Source: Roseomonas marmotae (GTDB lineage: Bacteria > Pseudomonadota > Alphaproteobacteria > Acetobacterales > Acetobacteraceae). Taken from it: a stretch of 64,000 nucleotides of DNA. Within the stretch, counting starts at the first letter, position 1; each line of letters begins with the position of its first letter. A model generated the notes under the pieces. That model did no database searches. It saw only the letters and a list, made by a program, of their open reading frames with translations, and was not told the DNA's origin. The DNA lies in NCBI RefSeq assembly GCF_017654485.1, contig NZ_CP061091.1:3478501-3542500 (forward strand), given 5' to 3'. Positions 9,172 to 17,607 of the stretch are shown one piece after another. The position numbers and the translations under genes are program-made.

Positions 9172-9396
9172 CGCCCGCCACCCATGGGCGCCCGTGTCAT
9201 CCGCCAATGGATCTTGCCGCTGCCCTGCCGCACCTGTCGTCGCCCCCGATGGAATCCGTTGCCGCCCTGTCTCTGCCGCAGTTGCGCGCCGAGCGCCAGC
9301 CGGGCGCAGCCGCTTTTCCGCCTCCGTAGCGGCTGGACAATCCCGGCGGGGGGCGGGAACTTCACCGCGAGCGACATGATTGAGGGGTTACGCATC

Positions 9397-11088
9397 ATGA
9401 CCAGCTGGACCGACCGCGCGGGCAGCCTCTTCACCTGTGAGAAGCAGCCGGCCCAGGGCAGCAAGGGCATGGTGGTGACCAACCACCCCGTCGCCTCCGC
9501 CGCCGGGGCCGAGATGCTGCTGGCCGGCGGCAATGCCATCGACGCCGCCATCGCCGCCCTTTTCACCCTGACGGTGGTGGAGCCGATGATGGTGGGGCCG
9601 CTGGGCGGCGGCGTCGCCCATATCCGGTTGGCCGATGGTCGGCACCTCGTGCTGGACGGGCTTTCCACTGCCCCCGCCGCCGCGCGGGGGGACATGTACC
9701 GCACCGTCAGCGACACCCTGCCCGATTACCAGGAGACGGTGGGGCGCGAGAACAACCTCGGCCCGCTGGCCATGGCCGTACCCGGCGCGCTGGCCGGGTG
9801 GTGCAAGGCCCTGGCCGAGCACGGCACGATGCCCCTGGCCGATGTGCTGCGCCCGGCCATCCACGCCGCCGCCGAGGGCTTCCGCGTCACCGACTACCTC
9901 GCCGGCGCCATCGGTGACGGCGCGGCGGATCTGGCGCGCGACCCCGGCCTTGCCGCCACCTTCCTGCCGGGCGGCGACATCCCCGCCGTCGGCAGCCGGC
10001 TGCGGCAGCCGGCGCTGGCGGAATCCCTGGCGCTGATCGCGGCGGAAGGCCCCAGGGCGCTCTATGGCGGCCAGATCGGCCGGGCGCTGGCGGCGCATAT
10101 GGCGGCCAGCGGCGGGCTGATCACCATGGCCGATCTGGAGGCCTTCGAGGTGATCGAGCGGCAGCCGGTGCGCGGCACCTATCGCGGCTTCGAGGTACTG
10201 GCCCCGCCGCCGCCCTCCTCCTCCGGCGTGCATATGACGCAGATGCTGAATGTGCTGGAGGGCTTCGACCTCGCCCGCATGGGCTTCGGCAGCGCCGAGA
10301 CCGTCCACCTGCTGGCCGAGGCGCTGAAGCTGGCCTTCGCCGACCGCGCCGTCGCCACCGCCGACCCCGCCTTCGTGAAGGTGCCGGTGGAGAGGCTGAC
10401 CTCCAAGGACTATGCCGAGGAGCGGCGCGCCCTGCTGCGGATGGATCTGGCGCAGGACTGGACGCCGGGCATCCCGCCGGCCGAATCGGCCAATACCACC
10501 CATGTCACGGTGGCGGACGCGCTGGGCAACATCGTCGCCACCACCCAGACCATCAACAGCCTCTTCGGCGCACGCTTCAGCATCCCCGGCACCGGGCTGA
10601 TCGCGAACAACTATATGTTCAACTTCGACCCGCACCCGGACCGGGCGCTTTCCGTCGCGCCGGGCAAGCGGGTCTTCACCTCCATGGCGCCTTCCATCGT
10701 GCTGAAGGATGACAAGCCCGCCTTCGCGCTGGGCTTGCCGGGGGGCCTGCGGATCTTCGGCTCGGCCATGCAGGCTATCATCAACCTGATCGACCATGGC
10801 ATGTCGCTACAGGAAGCGGTGGAGGCGCCACGCATCTGGACCCAGGGCCATACGCTGGAGCTGGAACCGGCGATCTCCGCCGAGGCCGAGGCGGGGCTCG
10901 CCGCGCGTGGCCATGTGGCCGTGCGGCCGAAACATATCGGCGGCGGCATGGGCGCCGTCCGCTTCCTGCCCGGCGGGATGCTGGAGGGGGCTGCCTGCTG
11001 GCGGGCGGACGGCACGCCGGTCGGCATCGCCGGTGGGCTGGCGCGTCCGGGCATCCGCTTCAACCCGGAGGTCGGGCGCCGCCGCTAG
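9397..11088 (+). CDS. Gamma-glutamyltransferase family protein (cytoplasmic form)
   Basis: An Ntn-hydrolase that cleaves or transfers gamma-glutamyl groups (glutathione and related amides), matured by self-cleavage. Family landmarks are GGNAIDAAIAA, GPLGGG and the cleavage site ANTTHVTVAD, which puts the nucleophile at Thr367 and predicts a large subunit of about 366 and a small one of about 197 residues. The start ATG has a GAGGGG site nine bases upstream; an in-frame ATG at 9376 lacks one. The N-terminus (MTSWTDRAGS) has no signal peptide, unlike classic periplasmic Ggt, so the enzyme probably works in the cytoplasm. Confidence 0.92.
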   Translation: MTSWTDRAGSLFTCEKQPAQGSKGMVVTNHPVASAAGAEMLLAGGNAIDAAIAALFTLTVVEPMMVGPLGGGVAHIRLADGRHLVLDGLSTAPAAARGDMYRTVSDTLPDYQETVGRENNLGPLAMAVPGALAGWCKALAEHGTMPLADVLRPAIHAAAEGFRVTDYLAGAIGDGAADLARDPGLAATFLPGGDIPAVGSRLRQPALAESLALIAAEGPRALYGGQIGRALAAHMAASGGLITMADLEAFEVIERQPVRGTYRGFEVLAPPPPSSSGVHMTQMLNVLEGFDLARMGFGSAETVHLLAEALKLAFADRAVATADPAFVKVPVERLTSKDYAEERRALLRMDLAQDWTPGIPPAESANTTHVTVADALGNIVATTQTINSLFGARFSIPGTGLIANNYMFNFDPHPDRALSVAPGKRVFTSMAPSIVLKDDKPAFALGLPGGLRIFGSAMQAIINLIDHGMSLQEAVEAPRIWTQGHTLELEPAISAEAEAGLAARGHVAVRPKHIGGGMGAVRFLPGGMLEGAACWRADGTPVGIAGGLARPGIRFNPEVGRRR

Positions 11089-11180
11089 AGCGGCTTCCGT
11101 CCACCCCGGCTCACCTCAATCGCTCCAGACTTTATTCTGGCGAGAATCGCCACCCGATCAGGCCATTCCACCTGATCGGG
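11089..11180. repeat. Candidate dispersed intergenic repeat with palindrome
   Basis: Non-coding sequence directly after the gamma-glutamyltransferase. It contains the palindrome CGATCAGG-CCATTCCA-CCTGATCG (11155-11178), preceded by an AT-richer stretch (ACTTTATTCTGGCGAGAATCG). From memory, palindromes built on GATCAGG/CCTGATC recur between genes in several alphaproteobacterial genomes. Only one copy is in this window, so the repeat status is inference. Confidence 0.4.
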
Positions 11181-11217
11181 ACCTGCCCTGGGGCGCCCCC
11201 TCCCGCCGGAAACAGAA

Positions 11218-11241
11218 AAGGCCGCCCTTCCAGGCGGCCTT
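11218..11241 (+). terminator. Intrinsic-type hairpin
   Basis: A perfect nine-base stem, AAGGCCGCC-CTTCCA-GGCGGCCTT. It lies between the convergent gamma-glutamyltransferase and the 79-residue gene and could serve both strands. There is only a short T/A flank. Confidence 0.6.
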
Positions 11242-11268
11242 GCTCATGTCAGCAGGCTGACAAAAGCC

Positions 11269-11508
11269 TCAGGGGCAGTCGCAACCGTCAGTCGGGCCGG
11301 TCGCACCCCGCACGAGATGGTGGTCAATCCATTCCGAGACGAGCCGCCGTGCCTCGTTCACCGAGGCTTCCGGGTGGTGGATGCGATATAGCGCCGTGCA
11401 GGCCCGGAAGGACGAGAGGTCGTCATTCCCGGTCTCACGCAACTCACGATAGGCCGTCACCACTGCCCGTTCGCACCGGCGCGTGATGTGGCTGAAGTCG
11501 TTGCCCAT
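11269..11508 (-). CDS. Small conserved-looking protein of unknown function
   Basis: 79 residues beginning MGNDFSHITRRCERAV and ending GPTDGCDCP. It is predicted helical and soluble, with Cys at 12 and 37 plus the closely spaced Cys pair at the C-terminus that could bind a metal. An AGGAG ribosome-binding site lies just upstream. I do not recognise the family. An inverted repeat resembling a Fur box lies about 17 bases before the start codon, which would suggest iron control if real. Confidence 0.6.
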   Translation of the reverse strand: MGNDFSHITRRCERAVVTAYRELRETGNDDLSSFRACTALYRIHHPEASVNEARRLVSEWIDHHLVRGATGPTDGCDCP

Positions 11509-11524
11509 CCACTCATCTCCTGCG

Positions 11525-11552
11525 TTGCGATAGAAATGAGAATCTTTCGCAA
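11525..11552. promoter_or_regulatory. Fur-box-like inverted repeat
   Basis: TTGCGA (11525-11530) and TCGCAA (11547-11552) bracket AAATGAGAATCTTTC. By my count the window 11532-11550 matches the 19-base Fur consensus (GATAATGATAATCATTATC) at 12 positions. It would overlap the promoter of the 79-residue gene. Irr or another metalloregulator is an alternative. Confidence 0.4.
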
Positions 11553-11591
11553 CTCATCCCACCGGGTTTATAGGCTCATCTGAATGACCGT

Positions 11592-12041
11592 TCAAGTTTC
11601 GATTGGTACATGACCCGGCCATGCGCCCGGAGACAGACGGTCCGGAACAGGCCTGGCTGAGGCCGCCTCCTCCTGCTGAATCACCCGGCGGACAAGCTTC
11701 AGAGCCTGATAGCACTCGCATTCCTCGGATAGCGCCAGGGCCCTGAGCATCAGGTCCTTCGCCCCCTGGGATGCCACGGAGGCCTGATATTCCGCCTGCA
11801 GTGCCCGCGCCCGGAGCAGAGCTTCCCCGCGCTCATCCTCCGGCCCCACATAGGCGGTTTGCAGGGCCAGGTAGAACCGGCGGGACAGCGTCGTCGCCGC
11901 TTCCGGCACCATGACCTGCTTGCCGAACAGGAAGCGGGCGCGGCCCGCCAGTTCGACCCGGGTACGGCTGCGGAAGCGGATGGGGGCGCCATTGACGATC
12001 AGCAGATCGCCAGGGCGCAGCTCAAGGACGAGGGTGGTCAT
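11592..12041 (-). CDS. flbT: Flagellar biosynthesis repressor FlbT homologue
   Basis: FlbT is an RNA-binding post-transcriptional regulator of flagellin expression in alphaproteobacteria. The N-terminus matches the family closely: LVLELRPGDLLIVNGAPI, then RARFLFGKQVMVPE and FYLALQTAYVGPED. At 149 residues it has the usual length, with a proline-rich tail. The start at MTTLVLELR is chosen because homology begins there; the frame is open 19 codons further. Its customary neighbour flaF and the flagellin genes are absent here, so the gene is separated from its normal context. The minus-strand sequence 12042-12209 upstream of it holds nothing I recognise. Confidence 0.8.
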   Translation of the reverse strand: MTTLVLELRPGDLLIVNGAPIRFRSRTRVELAGRARFLFGKQVMVPEAATTLSRRFYLALQTAYVGPEDERGEALLRARALQAEYQASVASQGAKDLMLRALALSEECECYQALKLVRRVIQQEEAASARPVPDRLSPGAWPGHVPIET

Positions 12042-12209
12042 GCGGATTCGGGCTTTCCGGCTGCGGGGGCGGCGGGGTCTCCGTGACGAGCGGTTCAAGG
12101 AGGGGTCCGGAAGCTGCCTGGCGGGCGGGGCGGCCCATGCGCTGCCGCGGGATGCGGCCCCTCAATCTGCACAGGCGGTCATTAATGGAAGATGACAGGC
12201 TGGGGCGCC

Positions 12210-13409
12210 TCAGGCGCGGCGCAGCACCCAGAGCAGACCATCCACCGGCGCGCCCTTCTCCCGCCGCAGCGCCGCCTCCCGCTCCGCCAGCACGGTCAGG
12301 CCGGCGGATCCGGCCAGGGCGCGCAGTGCCGCGGGGTGATGGCGGTAGCGCAGGTCGGGGCCGAGGCTGCAAGGCGCCTTCTCCCCCTTCTCCAGGCTGA
12401 AGGCGGCAATTCCCCCGGGCACCAGGGCGTGGCCGATGGCCGCCAGCACGGGCGAGAGGTCGCCCAGGTAGTTCAGCACATCCGCCGCCACCACCAGATC
12501 CCAGGCGCCAGGCTGCCGGGGCAGGAAATCCAGCAGGTCGGCTTCGTGCAGCGCATGGTAGATGCCGCGCGCCCGCGCCTCCGCCAGCATGCGGGGGGAA
12601 AGGTCCAGCCCTTCCAGCCGTCGGGCGAAGGGCGCCACGGCCTGGCCTGAGAGCCCGGTGCCGCAACCCAGGTCCAGCACGGCGCGACTGCCATCCGCCG
12701 CCACGCCCGCCTCCAGCAGCAACTCCGCCAGCATGGCGGGGGTGCGGTAGCCGAGCCGCCCGGTCAGGTCGGCATCGAAGCGCGGCGCGTACTGGTCGAA
12801 GAGGTCGCGCACATAGCTGGCCGGGGCGCGGGCCGGCGGCGACGCGGCCCCCAGCGCGGCCAGCAGGAAGCGCGCCTGCTCCGCCAGCCGGGGATGGGCG
12901 GCGGCCCGGGCGGCATGGGTGGCGGCCTCCTCCGGCAGCCCGGCCTCGCGGCAGGCATGGGCCAGGGCCAGATGCGCCTCCCCCGACCCGGGCAGCAGCG
13001 CCACGGCCTGCCGCAGCGGCGCCAGGGCCTCGCCCACCCGCCCGGCGGTGCTCAGCACCTGGCCCAGGTTCCGCAGGCTGGTGGCATCCTGCGGCCGGGC
13101 GGCCAGGGCGGCGCGCAGCGCGGCCTCGGCTTCGGGCAGGCGCCCGGCCTCGGCCAGGGTGGCGCCCTGGGCGGCCAGGAAGACAGGCGCGCCGGGATGC
13201 AGCGCCACCGCCTGGCCGATCAGCCGCAGCGCCTCGGGCAGGTCCCCCCGCGCGCGGGCGATCTGCCCCAGCAGGTTCAGCGCATTGCCGTCACGCGGGC
13301 GCAGCGCCAGCGCCTGACGGTAGAATTGTCTGGCGCCCGCCAGATCCCCGGCCTGATGCCGGGCCAGCCCTTGCCGCAGCAGCGCGTCAGGGTCCGGCCC
13401 GGTGGTCAT
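12210..13409 (-). CDS. TPR-repeat class I SAM methyltransferase
   Basis: A 399-residue, two-part protein. Residues 1-200 are tandem tetratricopeptide helices (GLARHQAGDLAGARQFYRQA and repeats at about 34-residue spacing). The C-terminal half is a Rossmann methyltransferase with motif I VLDLGCGTGLSG, an acidic LEGLDLSP for the ribose, and VVAADVLNYLGD. The TPR part presumably recruits the substrate, which is unknown. The start at MTTGPDPD lies four bases after the fhs stop, so the gene is very probably co-transcribed with fhs, although no folate link is evident from the sequence. Confidence 0.8.
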   Translation of the reverse strand: MTTGPDPDALLRQGLARHQAGDLAGARQFYRQALALRPRDGNALNLLGQIARARGDLPEALRLIGQAVALHPGAPVFLAAQGATLAEAGRLPEAEAALRAALAARPQDATSLRNLGQVLSTAGRVGEALAPLRQAVALLPGSGEAHLALAHACREAGLPEEAATHAARAAAHPRLAEQARFLLAALGAASPPARAPASYVRDLFDQYAPRFDADLTGRLGYRTPAMLAELLLEAGVAADGSRAVLDLGCGTGLSGQAVAPFARRLEGLDLSPRMLAEARARGIYHALHEADLLDFLPRQPGAWDLVVAADVLNYLGDLSPVLAAIGHALVPGGIAAFSLEKGEKAPCSLGPDLRYRHHPAALRALAGSAGLTVLAEREAALRREKGAPVDGLLWVLRRA

Positions 13410-13413
13410 CGGC

Positions 13414-15084
13414 TCAGAACAGCCCCTCGATCCGCCCCTCGGCATCCAGGCCGATGCCTTCGGCGGCCGGGTGCCGGGGCAGCCCGGGCATGGTCATGAT
13501 CTCACCCGCGATGGCCACGACGAAGCCCGCGCCGGCCGAGAGCCGCACGTCGCGCAGCGGCAGCACATGCCCCTCCGGCGCGCCCAGCAGCGTCGGGTCG
13601 GCGGAGAAGGAATACTGCGTCTTGGCGATGCAGACGGGGACATGGGCGAAGCCCGCATCCTCGAATCTCTTCAGCTTGGCGGCCACCGGCGGCGGGATGG
13701 AGACGGAGGCGGCGTGATAGATCTCCCGCGCCACCGTCTCGATCTTGCCGGCCAGCGAGACATGGCTGGGGTAGATCGGCTCGAACTCGGCGGTGCCGCC
13801 GGCGATCAGCCCCTGCACCGCCCGCGCCAGATCGGCCGCGCCTGCCGCGCCATCGGCCCAGTGGGTGCAGAGGATGGCCTCGGTGCCCAGCGCGCGCATG
13901 GCGGCCTGCACCGCCTCGACCTCGGCCTGGGTGTCGCTGGTGAATTTGTTCAGCGCCACCACCACGGGCAAGCCGAATTTCTGCATGTTCTGCACATGGC
14001 GCTTCAGATTGGCGATGCCGCGCGTCACGGCCGCGACATCCTCGGTGCCCAGTGCCGACTTGGCCACGCCGCCATGCAGCTTCAGCGCGCGCACGGTGGC
14101 CACCACCACGCAGGCGGCAGGGCGCAGCCCGGCGGCGCGGCACTTGATGTCCAGGAACTTCTCGGCGCCCAGGTCGGCGCCGAAGCCCGCTTCCGTCACC
14201 ACCACATCCGCCAGCTTCAGCGCCAGCTTCGTCGCGATCACGCTGTTGCAGCCATGGGCGATATTGGCGAAAGGCCCGCCATGCACCAGGGCGGGCGAGC
14301 CCTCCAGCGTCTGCACGAGGTTGGGCGCCAGCGCGTCCCGCAGCAGCGCCGCCATGGCGCCATCCGCCTTCAGGTCATGCGCGGTGATGGCCTTACCGTC
14401 CCGCGTATGGCCGACGATGATGCGCCCCAGCCGCGCCTGCAGGTCCGCCAGATCCTTCGCCAGGCAGAAGACCGCCATGACCTCGGAGGCCACCGTGATG
14501 TCGAAGCCATCCTCGCGCGGGAAGCCGTTGGGCACGCCGCCCAGGCCCGCGGTGACGGAGCGCAGCGCGCGGTCGTTCATATCGATGGCACGGCGCCAGA
14601 CGATGCGGCGGGCATCCAGCCCCAGCTCGTTGCCCCAGTAGAGGTGGTTGTCCACCATGGCCGAGAGCAGGTTGTTGGCCGAGGTGATGGCGTGGAAATC
14701 GCCGGTGAAATGGAGGTTGATCTCCTCCATCGGCAGCACCTGGGCATAGCCGCCACCCGTCGCGCCGCCCTTCACGCCGAAGCAGGGGCCGAGCGAGGGC
14801 TCGCGCAGCGCGATCATCGCCTTCGTGCCCAGGCTGTTCAGCGCATCGCCCAGGCCGACGGTGGTGGTGGTCTTGCCCTCGCCGGCGGCGGTGGGGTTGA
14901 TGCCCGTCACCAGCACCAGCGCGCCATCGGGGCGGGACTGCTGCGCCCGCACGAAGTCCAGGCTGACCTTGGCCTTGTAGCGGCCATAGGGCTCCAGCGA
15001 GTCCTCGGGGATTCCGGCCTTCTCGGCGATCTCGCGGATCGGGCGCAACCGCGCCGCGCGTGCGATCTCCAGGTCGGTCGCCAT
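13414..15084 (-). CDS. fhs: Formate--tetrahydrofolate ligase
   Basis: ATP-dependent synthesis of 10-formyl-THF from formate and THF, feeding one-carbon metabolism in the cytoplasm. The 556-residue length is exactly typical. The phosphate-binding loop reads [18 protein letters not shown], preceded by [28 protein letters not shown] is another signature stretch. The start ([16 protein letters not shown]) has GAGGGC just upstream, and the open frame continues about 74 codons further without similarity. The TPR-methyltransferase follows immediately. Confidence 0.97.
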   Translation of the reverse strand: MATDLEIARAARLRPIREIAEKAGIPEDSLEPYGRYKAKVSLDFVRAQQSRPDGALVLVTGINPTAAGEGKTTTTVGLGDALNSLGTKAMIALREPSLGPCFGVKGGATGGGYAQVLPMEEINLHFTGDFHAITSANNLLSAMVDNHLYWGNELGLDARRIVWRRAIDMNDRALRSVTAGLGGVPNGFPREDGFDITVASEVMAVFCLAKDLADLQARLGRIIVGHTRDGKAITAHDLKADGAMAALLRDALAPNLVQTLEGSPALVHGGPFANIAHGCNSVIATKLALKLADVVVTEAGFGADLGAEKFLDIKCRAAGLRPAACVVVATVRALKLHGGVAKSALGTEDVAAVTRGIANLKRHVQNMQKFGLPVVVALNKFTSDTQAEVEAVQAAMRALGTEAILCTHWADGAAGAADLARAVQGLIAGGTAEFEPIYPSHVSLAGKIETVAREIYHAASVSIPPPVAAKLKRFEDAGFAHVPVCIAKTQYSFSADPTLLGAPEGHVLPLRDVRLSAGAGFVVAIAGEIMTMPGLPRHPAAEGIGLDAEGRIEGLF

Positions 15085-15157
15085 GCCCTCATCCCATTCC
15101 TGCTGCCCTGCCGGATTATAGCCCGCAGGCGGCGGCGGCAAGCGGCACGGCCGCGTT

Positions 15158-15826
15158 TCAGCCGGGACGGGGCGGCGAGCCCAGGGCGACCCGCCGATGG
15201 GACAGTGGCGGATGCGGCGCATCCCCGGTAACGGGGGCGTCCAACAGCCGTACCGCCGCCACGCGCCAGCCTTCGGGCCCCCGGACCAGATCCAGCCCGA
15301 AGCCACCCTGCCCCTCCGCCGGCCCCCATTCCAGCGAGGTGCCGCCCCAGCCCGCCGGGCGCAGCCGCTGCAGGGGCGGCGCGGCCGGGTCGCGCCGCGG
15401 CCAGGAAGTCTCCTGCCGGGCCAGCATCACCTGCCGCAATGCGCCTGGGCGGGCCAGAGCATCGGCCATCTCGTCCGCCATTCCTGCCAGGAGCCGCTCC
15501 ATCCCGCCGGCCGGAGCCCGGGCGGACAGGCCCGCGTGGTCCCGCAGCGCCAGCCGAAGCCCCTCCCGCGCCGGTGCCAGATCCAGCTGCCGCAGCAGCG
15601 CGGGCGCGTCCTGTCGCAGCACCAGGGCATAGAGGCTCATCAGCGGCCATGCAGAGCCGGCGGCGCAGCCCAGGCCAAATACGGCTGTCATTGCTATCGC
15701 CCGGAGCCAGCCACGCCGATTGGGCGCCCCGCCACTGGCGGAAGCCATGACCGCCGGAGCAGGCGGAGCCTGCCGCGCCTCATAGGCGTCCCAGACATCG
15801 TCCCAGGGGTCGCTGCCGCCTGTCAT
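15158..15826 (-). CDS. DUF2939-like membrane-anchored protein
   Basis: 222 residues. An acidic N-terminal tail ([19 protein letters not shown]) precedes one transmembrane segment near residues 40-65 ([25 protein letters not shown] region). The following [19 protein letters not shown] resembles the DUF2939 family, whose role is unknown. The rest is predicted periplasmic. A GGAGG site eight bases before the chosen ATG decides the start over two ATGs just upstream. It sits between the Mla lipoprotein and fhs, without obvious connection to either. Confidence 0.65.
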   Translation of the reverse strand: MTGGSDPWDDVWDAYEARQAPPAPAVMASASGGAPNRRGWLRAIAMTAVFGLGCAAGSAWPLMSLYALVLRQDAPALLRQLDLAPAREGLRLALRDHAGLSARAPAGGMERLLAGMADEMADALARPGALRQVMLARQETSWPRRDPAAPPLQRLRPAGWGGTSLEWGPAEGQGGFGLDLVRGPEGWRVAAVRLLDAPVTGDAPHPPLSHRRVALGSPPRPG

Positions 15827-15882
15827 ATGCATCACCTCCGCCGCCCGGCCCCAATCTCATAATATGATTGGAACCAGGTTGT

Positions 15883-15900
15883 AGTCTCTGTTTTGAGACT
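15883..15900. promoter_or_regulatory. Inverted repeat upstream of the DUF2939 gene
   Basis: AGTCTC-TGTTTT-GAGACT is a perfect six-base inverted repeat in a locally AT-rich patch about 57 bases before the DUF2939-gene start and just past the Mla lipoprotein stop. It may be an operator for the downstream gene or a weak terminator for the mla genes. Confidence 0.3.
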
Positions 15901-15952
15901 AAGCGCGGAAGCGTGAGCACATGGTTAACGGCCGCGGAAGAATCCGCCCGCC

Positions 15953-16576
15953 TCAGCCTGCGAACTGCGCGATCCGGTTCTCCAGCGAGCCCAGCGCGGC
16001 GGCCAGAGCTTCGTTCATGCCGGCGGCCTGGACCTCGGCCGGCAGGGTGCCATCGGCGGATGGCGCAGGCAGCGGCGCCGTTCCGGTGACGGCGAACTGC
16101 CGCAGCACCTGGGTATCGCCGTCCCGGTCGCGGATCAGCACGGCGGAAAGCCCGGCCCGCGCCTGCCGCTTGGGGATGTCCGCCACCAGCGTGGTCAGCT
16201 CGCATTCCAGGATGTAGTCGGCGCGCGCGCGGCTGCCCGGCGCCACCACGGCGCTGAACAGGCCGGATGCCGAGAGCCAGCGACGCAGGGCCTCCTCCGC
16301 CAGCTCGGCCGGGGGCGCGACCCATTCGGCGTAGAAGTCCACGTTCTCGGTGCCATCGGGGCGGACACTGCGCAGCCCGCGCGTCTCCATCCCCGGCCCC
16401 GCGCGCATCAGCCGCAACAGCAGCACCCGCCGGCCGGGCCCGCGGCGCGCGCCCGGCCGCCGCGCGTCCAGCGGGAAGCGCTGCACCTCCACATAGGGGC
16501 GTTCGAGGACGCTGCCGCAGGCGGCCAGTGCGACGGTCATCGGGAGTGCCAGCAGCAAGGCGCGTCGTTTCATCAT
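15953..16576 (-). CDS. ABC-type lipid transport auxiliary lipoprotein (PqiC/LptE-like fold)
   Basis: A 207-residue lipoprotein with a clear signal: MMKRRALLLALPMTVALAAC, where the LAAC lipobox gives Cys20 as the lipidated residue. It belongs to the ABC-type transport auxiliary lipoprotein family that accompanies MCE systems (YajB/PqiC type). It is probably anchored in the outer membrane facing the periplasm. The MlaD gene ends eight bases before its start, so it is the fourth cistron of the mla-like operon and likely stands in for MlaC or MlaA as the periplasmic relay. Confidence 0.85.
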   Translation of the reverse strand: MMKRRALLLALPMTVALAACGSVLERPYVEVQRFPLDARRPGARRGPGRRVLLLRLMRAGPGMETRGLRSVRPDGTENVDFYAEWVAPPAELAEEALRRWLSASGLFSAVVAPGSRARADYILECELTTLVADIPKRQARAGLSAVLIRDRDGDTQVLRQFAVTGTAPLPAPSADGTLPAEVQAAGMNEALAAALGSLENRIAQFAG

Positions 16577-16584
16577 CCTGGGCC

Positions 16585-17604
16585 TTATCGGTTAGGCGGC
16601 GGCGGTGCGCCGAAAATGGCCTGGCCGGGCGCCCGGCGCAGCAACTCGGTCGCATCGCGCAGGTTGCTGGCCACCGCCCGCAGGTCGCGCAGGATGGGCG
16701 CCAGATCGGCATTGGTGTCCTGCGTCACGCTCCGCGCGGCGCGGGCAGTGCGCTCCAGGCTCTCGATGGCGGCGGGCAGCCTGGAGACCGCCACACGCAT
16801 CCCCTCGGCGGCAGAGGCGATGCTGGCCAGGGTCCGCCTGGTCTCCGGGCCGCTGGTCAGGTTGTTCAGGTTCGTGGCGACGCTGTGCAGCTCCGTCAGC
16901 GTGCCGCCGATGTCGGAACCCGCCACCGCCTGGCGCAGCACCGCCATGGTCTCGGCCGCCTCGCGCAGGGTGCGGGTCAGGTCGCCGTCGCCCGTGACCT
17001 GCCCGTTCAGCGCCCCGGTGAGCCCGGCGATGTTGTTCATGATCTCCTCCAGCGGCGCATCCTGGATCCGCGCGAGCACCGCTTCCGCCGCGTTCTGCAC
17101 CTGGACCACGGTGGAGGGCACTGAGGGGATCACGGGATATTCCGGCCTCCAGGGCACATCGCGCGGCGGGTAGCGGGCGGGGTCGACGAAATCCAGCTCC
17201 ATATAGGCCACGCCGGTCAGTCCCTGGCTGGCCAGGCGGGCCCGCAGCCCGTTCTGCACCGCGCGCTCCGTCGCTTCCACATTCGGCATGGTGGCGCGCT
17301 TGGGGTCGATCGCCATGCGGACCAGCACCAGCTGGAAGGCGGCTGCCGCCTGCTGGCGGCTGTCCGGCCGGTATGCGGCATTGACCAGCCCGACCTCCGT
17401 CACTTGGCCGATCTGCACGCCGCGGTAGCGCACGGGCGCGCCGACCTCCAGCCCGGTGACGCTCTCGCCCAGGTAGGTCTCGAAGATCTCGGCGGATTTG
17501 CCGACGCGCCCGGCCGTCAGGAACAGGAGGAAGCCCACTCCCAGCACGATGCCGGCCAGCAGCAGCATGCCGACACGGACATAGAGCTTGCGGGATTTCG
17601 CCAT
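16585..17604 (-). CDS. mlaD: MlaD/MCE-domain substrate-binding protein of a lipid ABC transporter
   Basis: 339 residues: a single N-terminal transmembrane anchor (VGMLLLAGIVLGVGFLLFL, about 11-29) followed by one MCE domain (SVTGLEVGAPVRYRGVQIG) and a long helical C-terminal region rich in Ala/Arg. MCE proteins form hexameric channels that carry phospholipids across the periplasm. It is encoded four bases after the ATPase gene and is part of the mlaE-mlaF-mlaD-lipoprotein operon. The long C-terminal helix makes it closer to the longer MlaD/PqiB-like relatives than to E. coli MlaD (about 183 residues). Confidence 0.9.
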   Translation of the reverse strand: MAKSRKLYVRVGMLLLAGIVLGVGFLLFLTAGRVGKSAEIFETYLGESVTGLEVGAPVRYRGVQIGQVTEVGLVNAAYRPDSRQQAAAAFQLVLVRMAIDPKRATMPNVEATERAVQNGLRARLASQGLTGVAYMELDFVDPARYPPRDVPWRPEYPVIPSVPSTVVQVQNAAEAVLARIQDAPLEEIMNNIAGLTGALNGQVTGDGDLTRTLREAAETMAVLRQAVAGSDIGGTLTELHSVATNLNNLTSGPETRRTLASIASAAEGMRVAVSRLPAAIESLERTARAARSVTQDTNADLAPILRDLRAVASNLRDATELLRRAPGQAIFGAPPPPNR

Positions 17605-17607
17605 GGC

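Noticed and set aside
7810..9396. Long plus-strand extension ahead of the gamma-glutamyltransferase
   Set aside because: Antisense to the adenylate-forming gene; no similarity, and a proper ribosome-binding site marks the real start at 9397.
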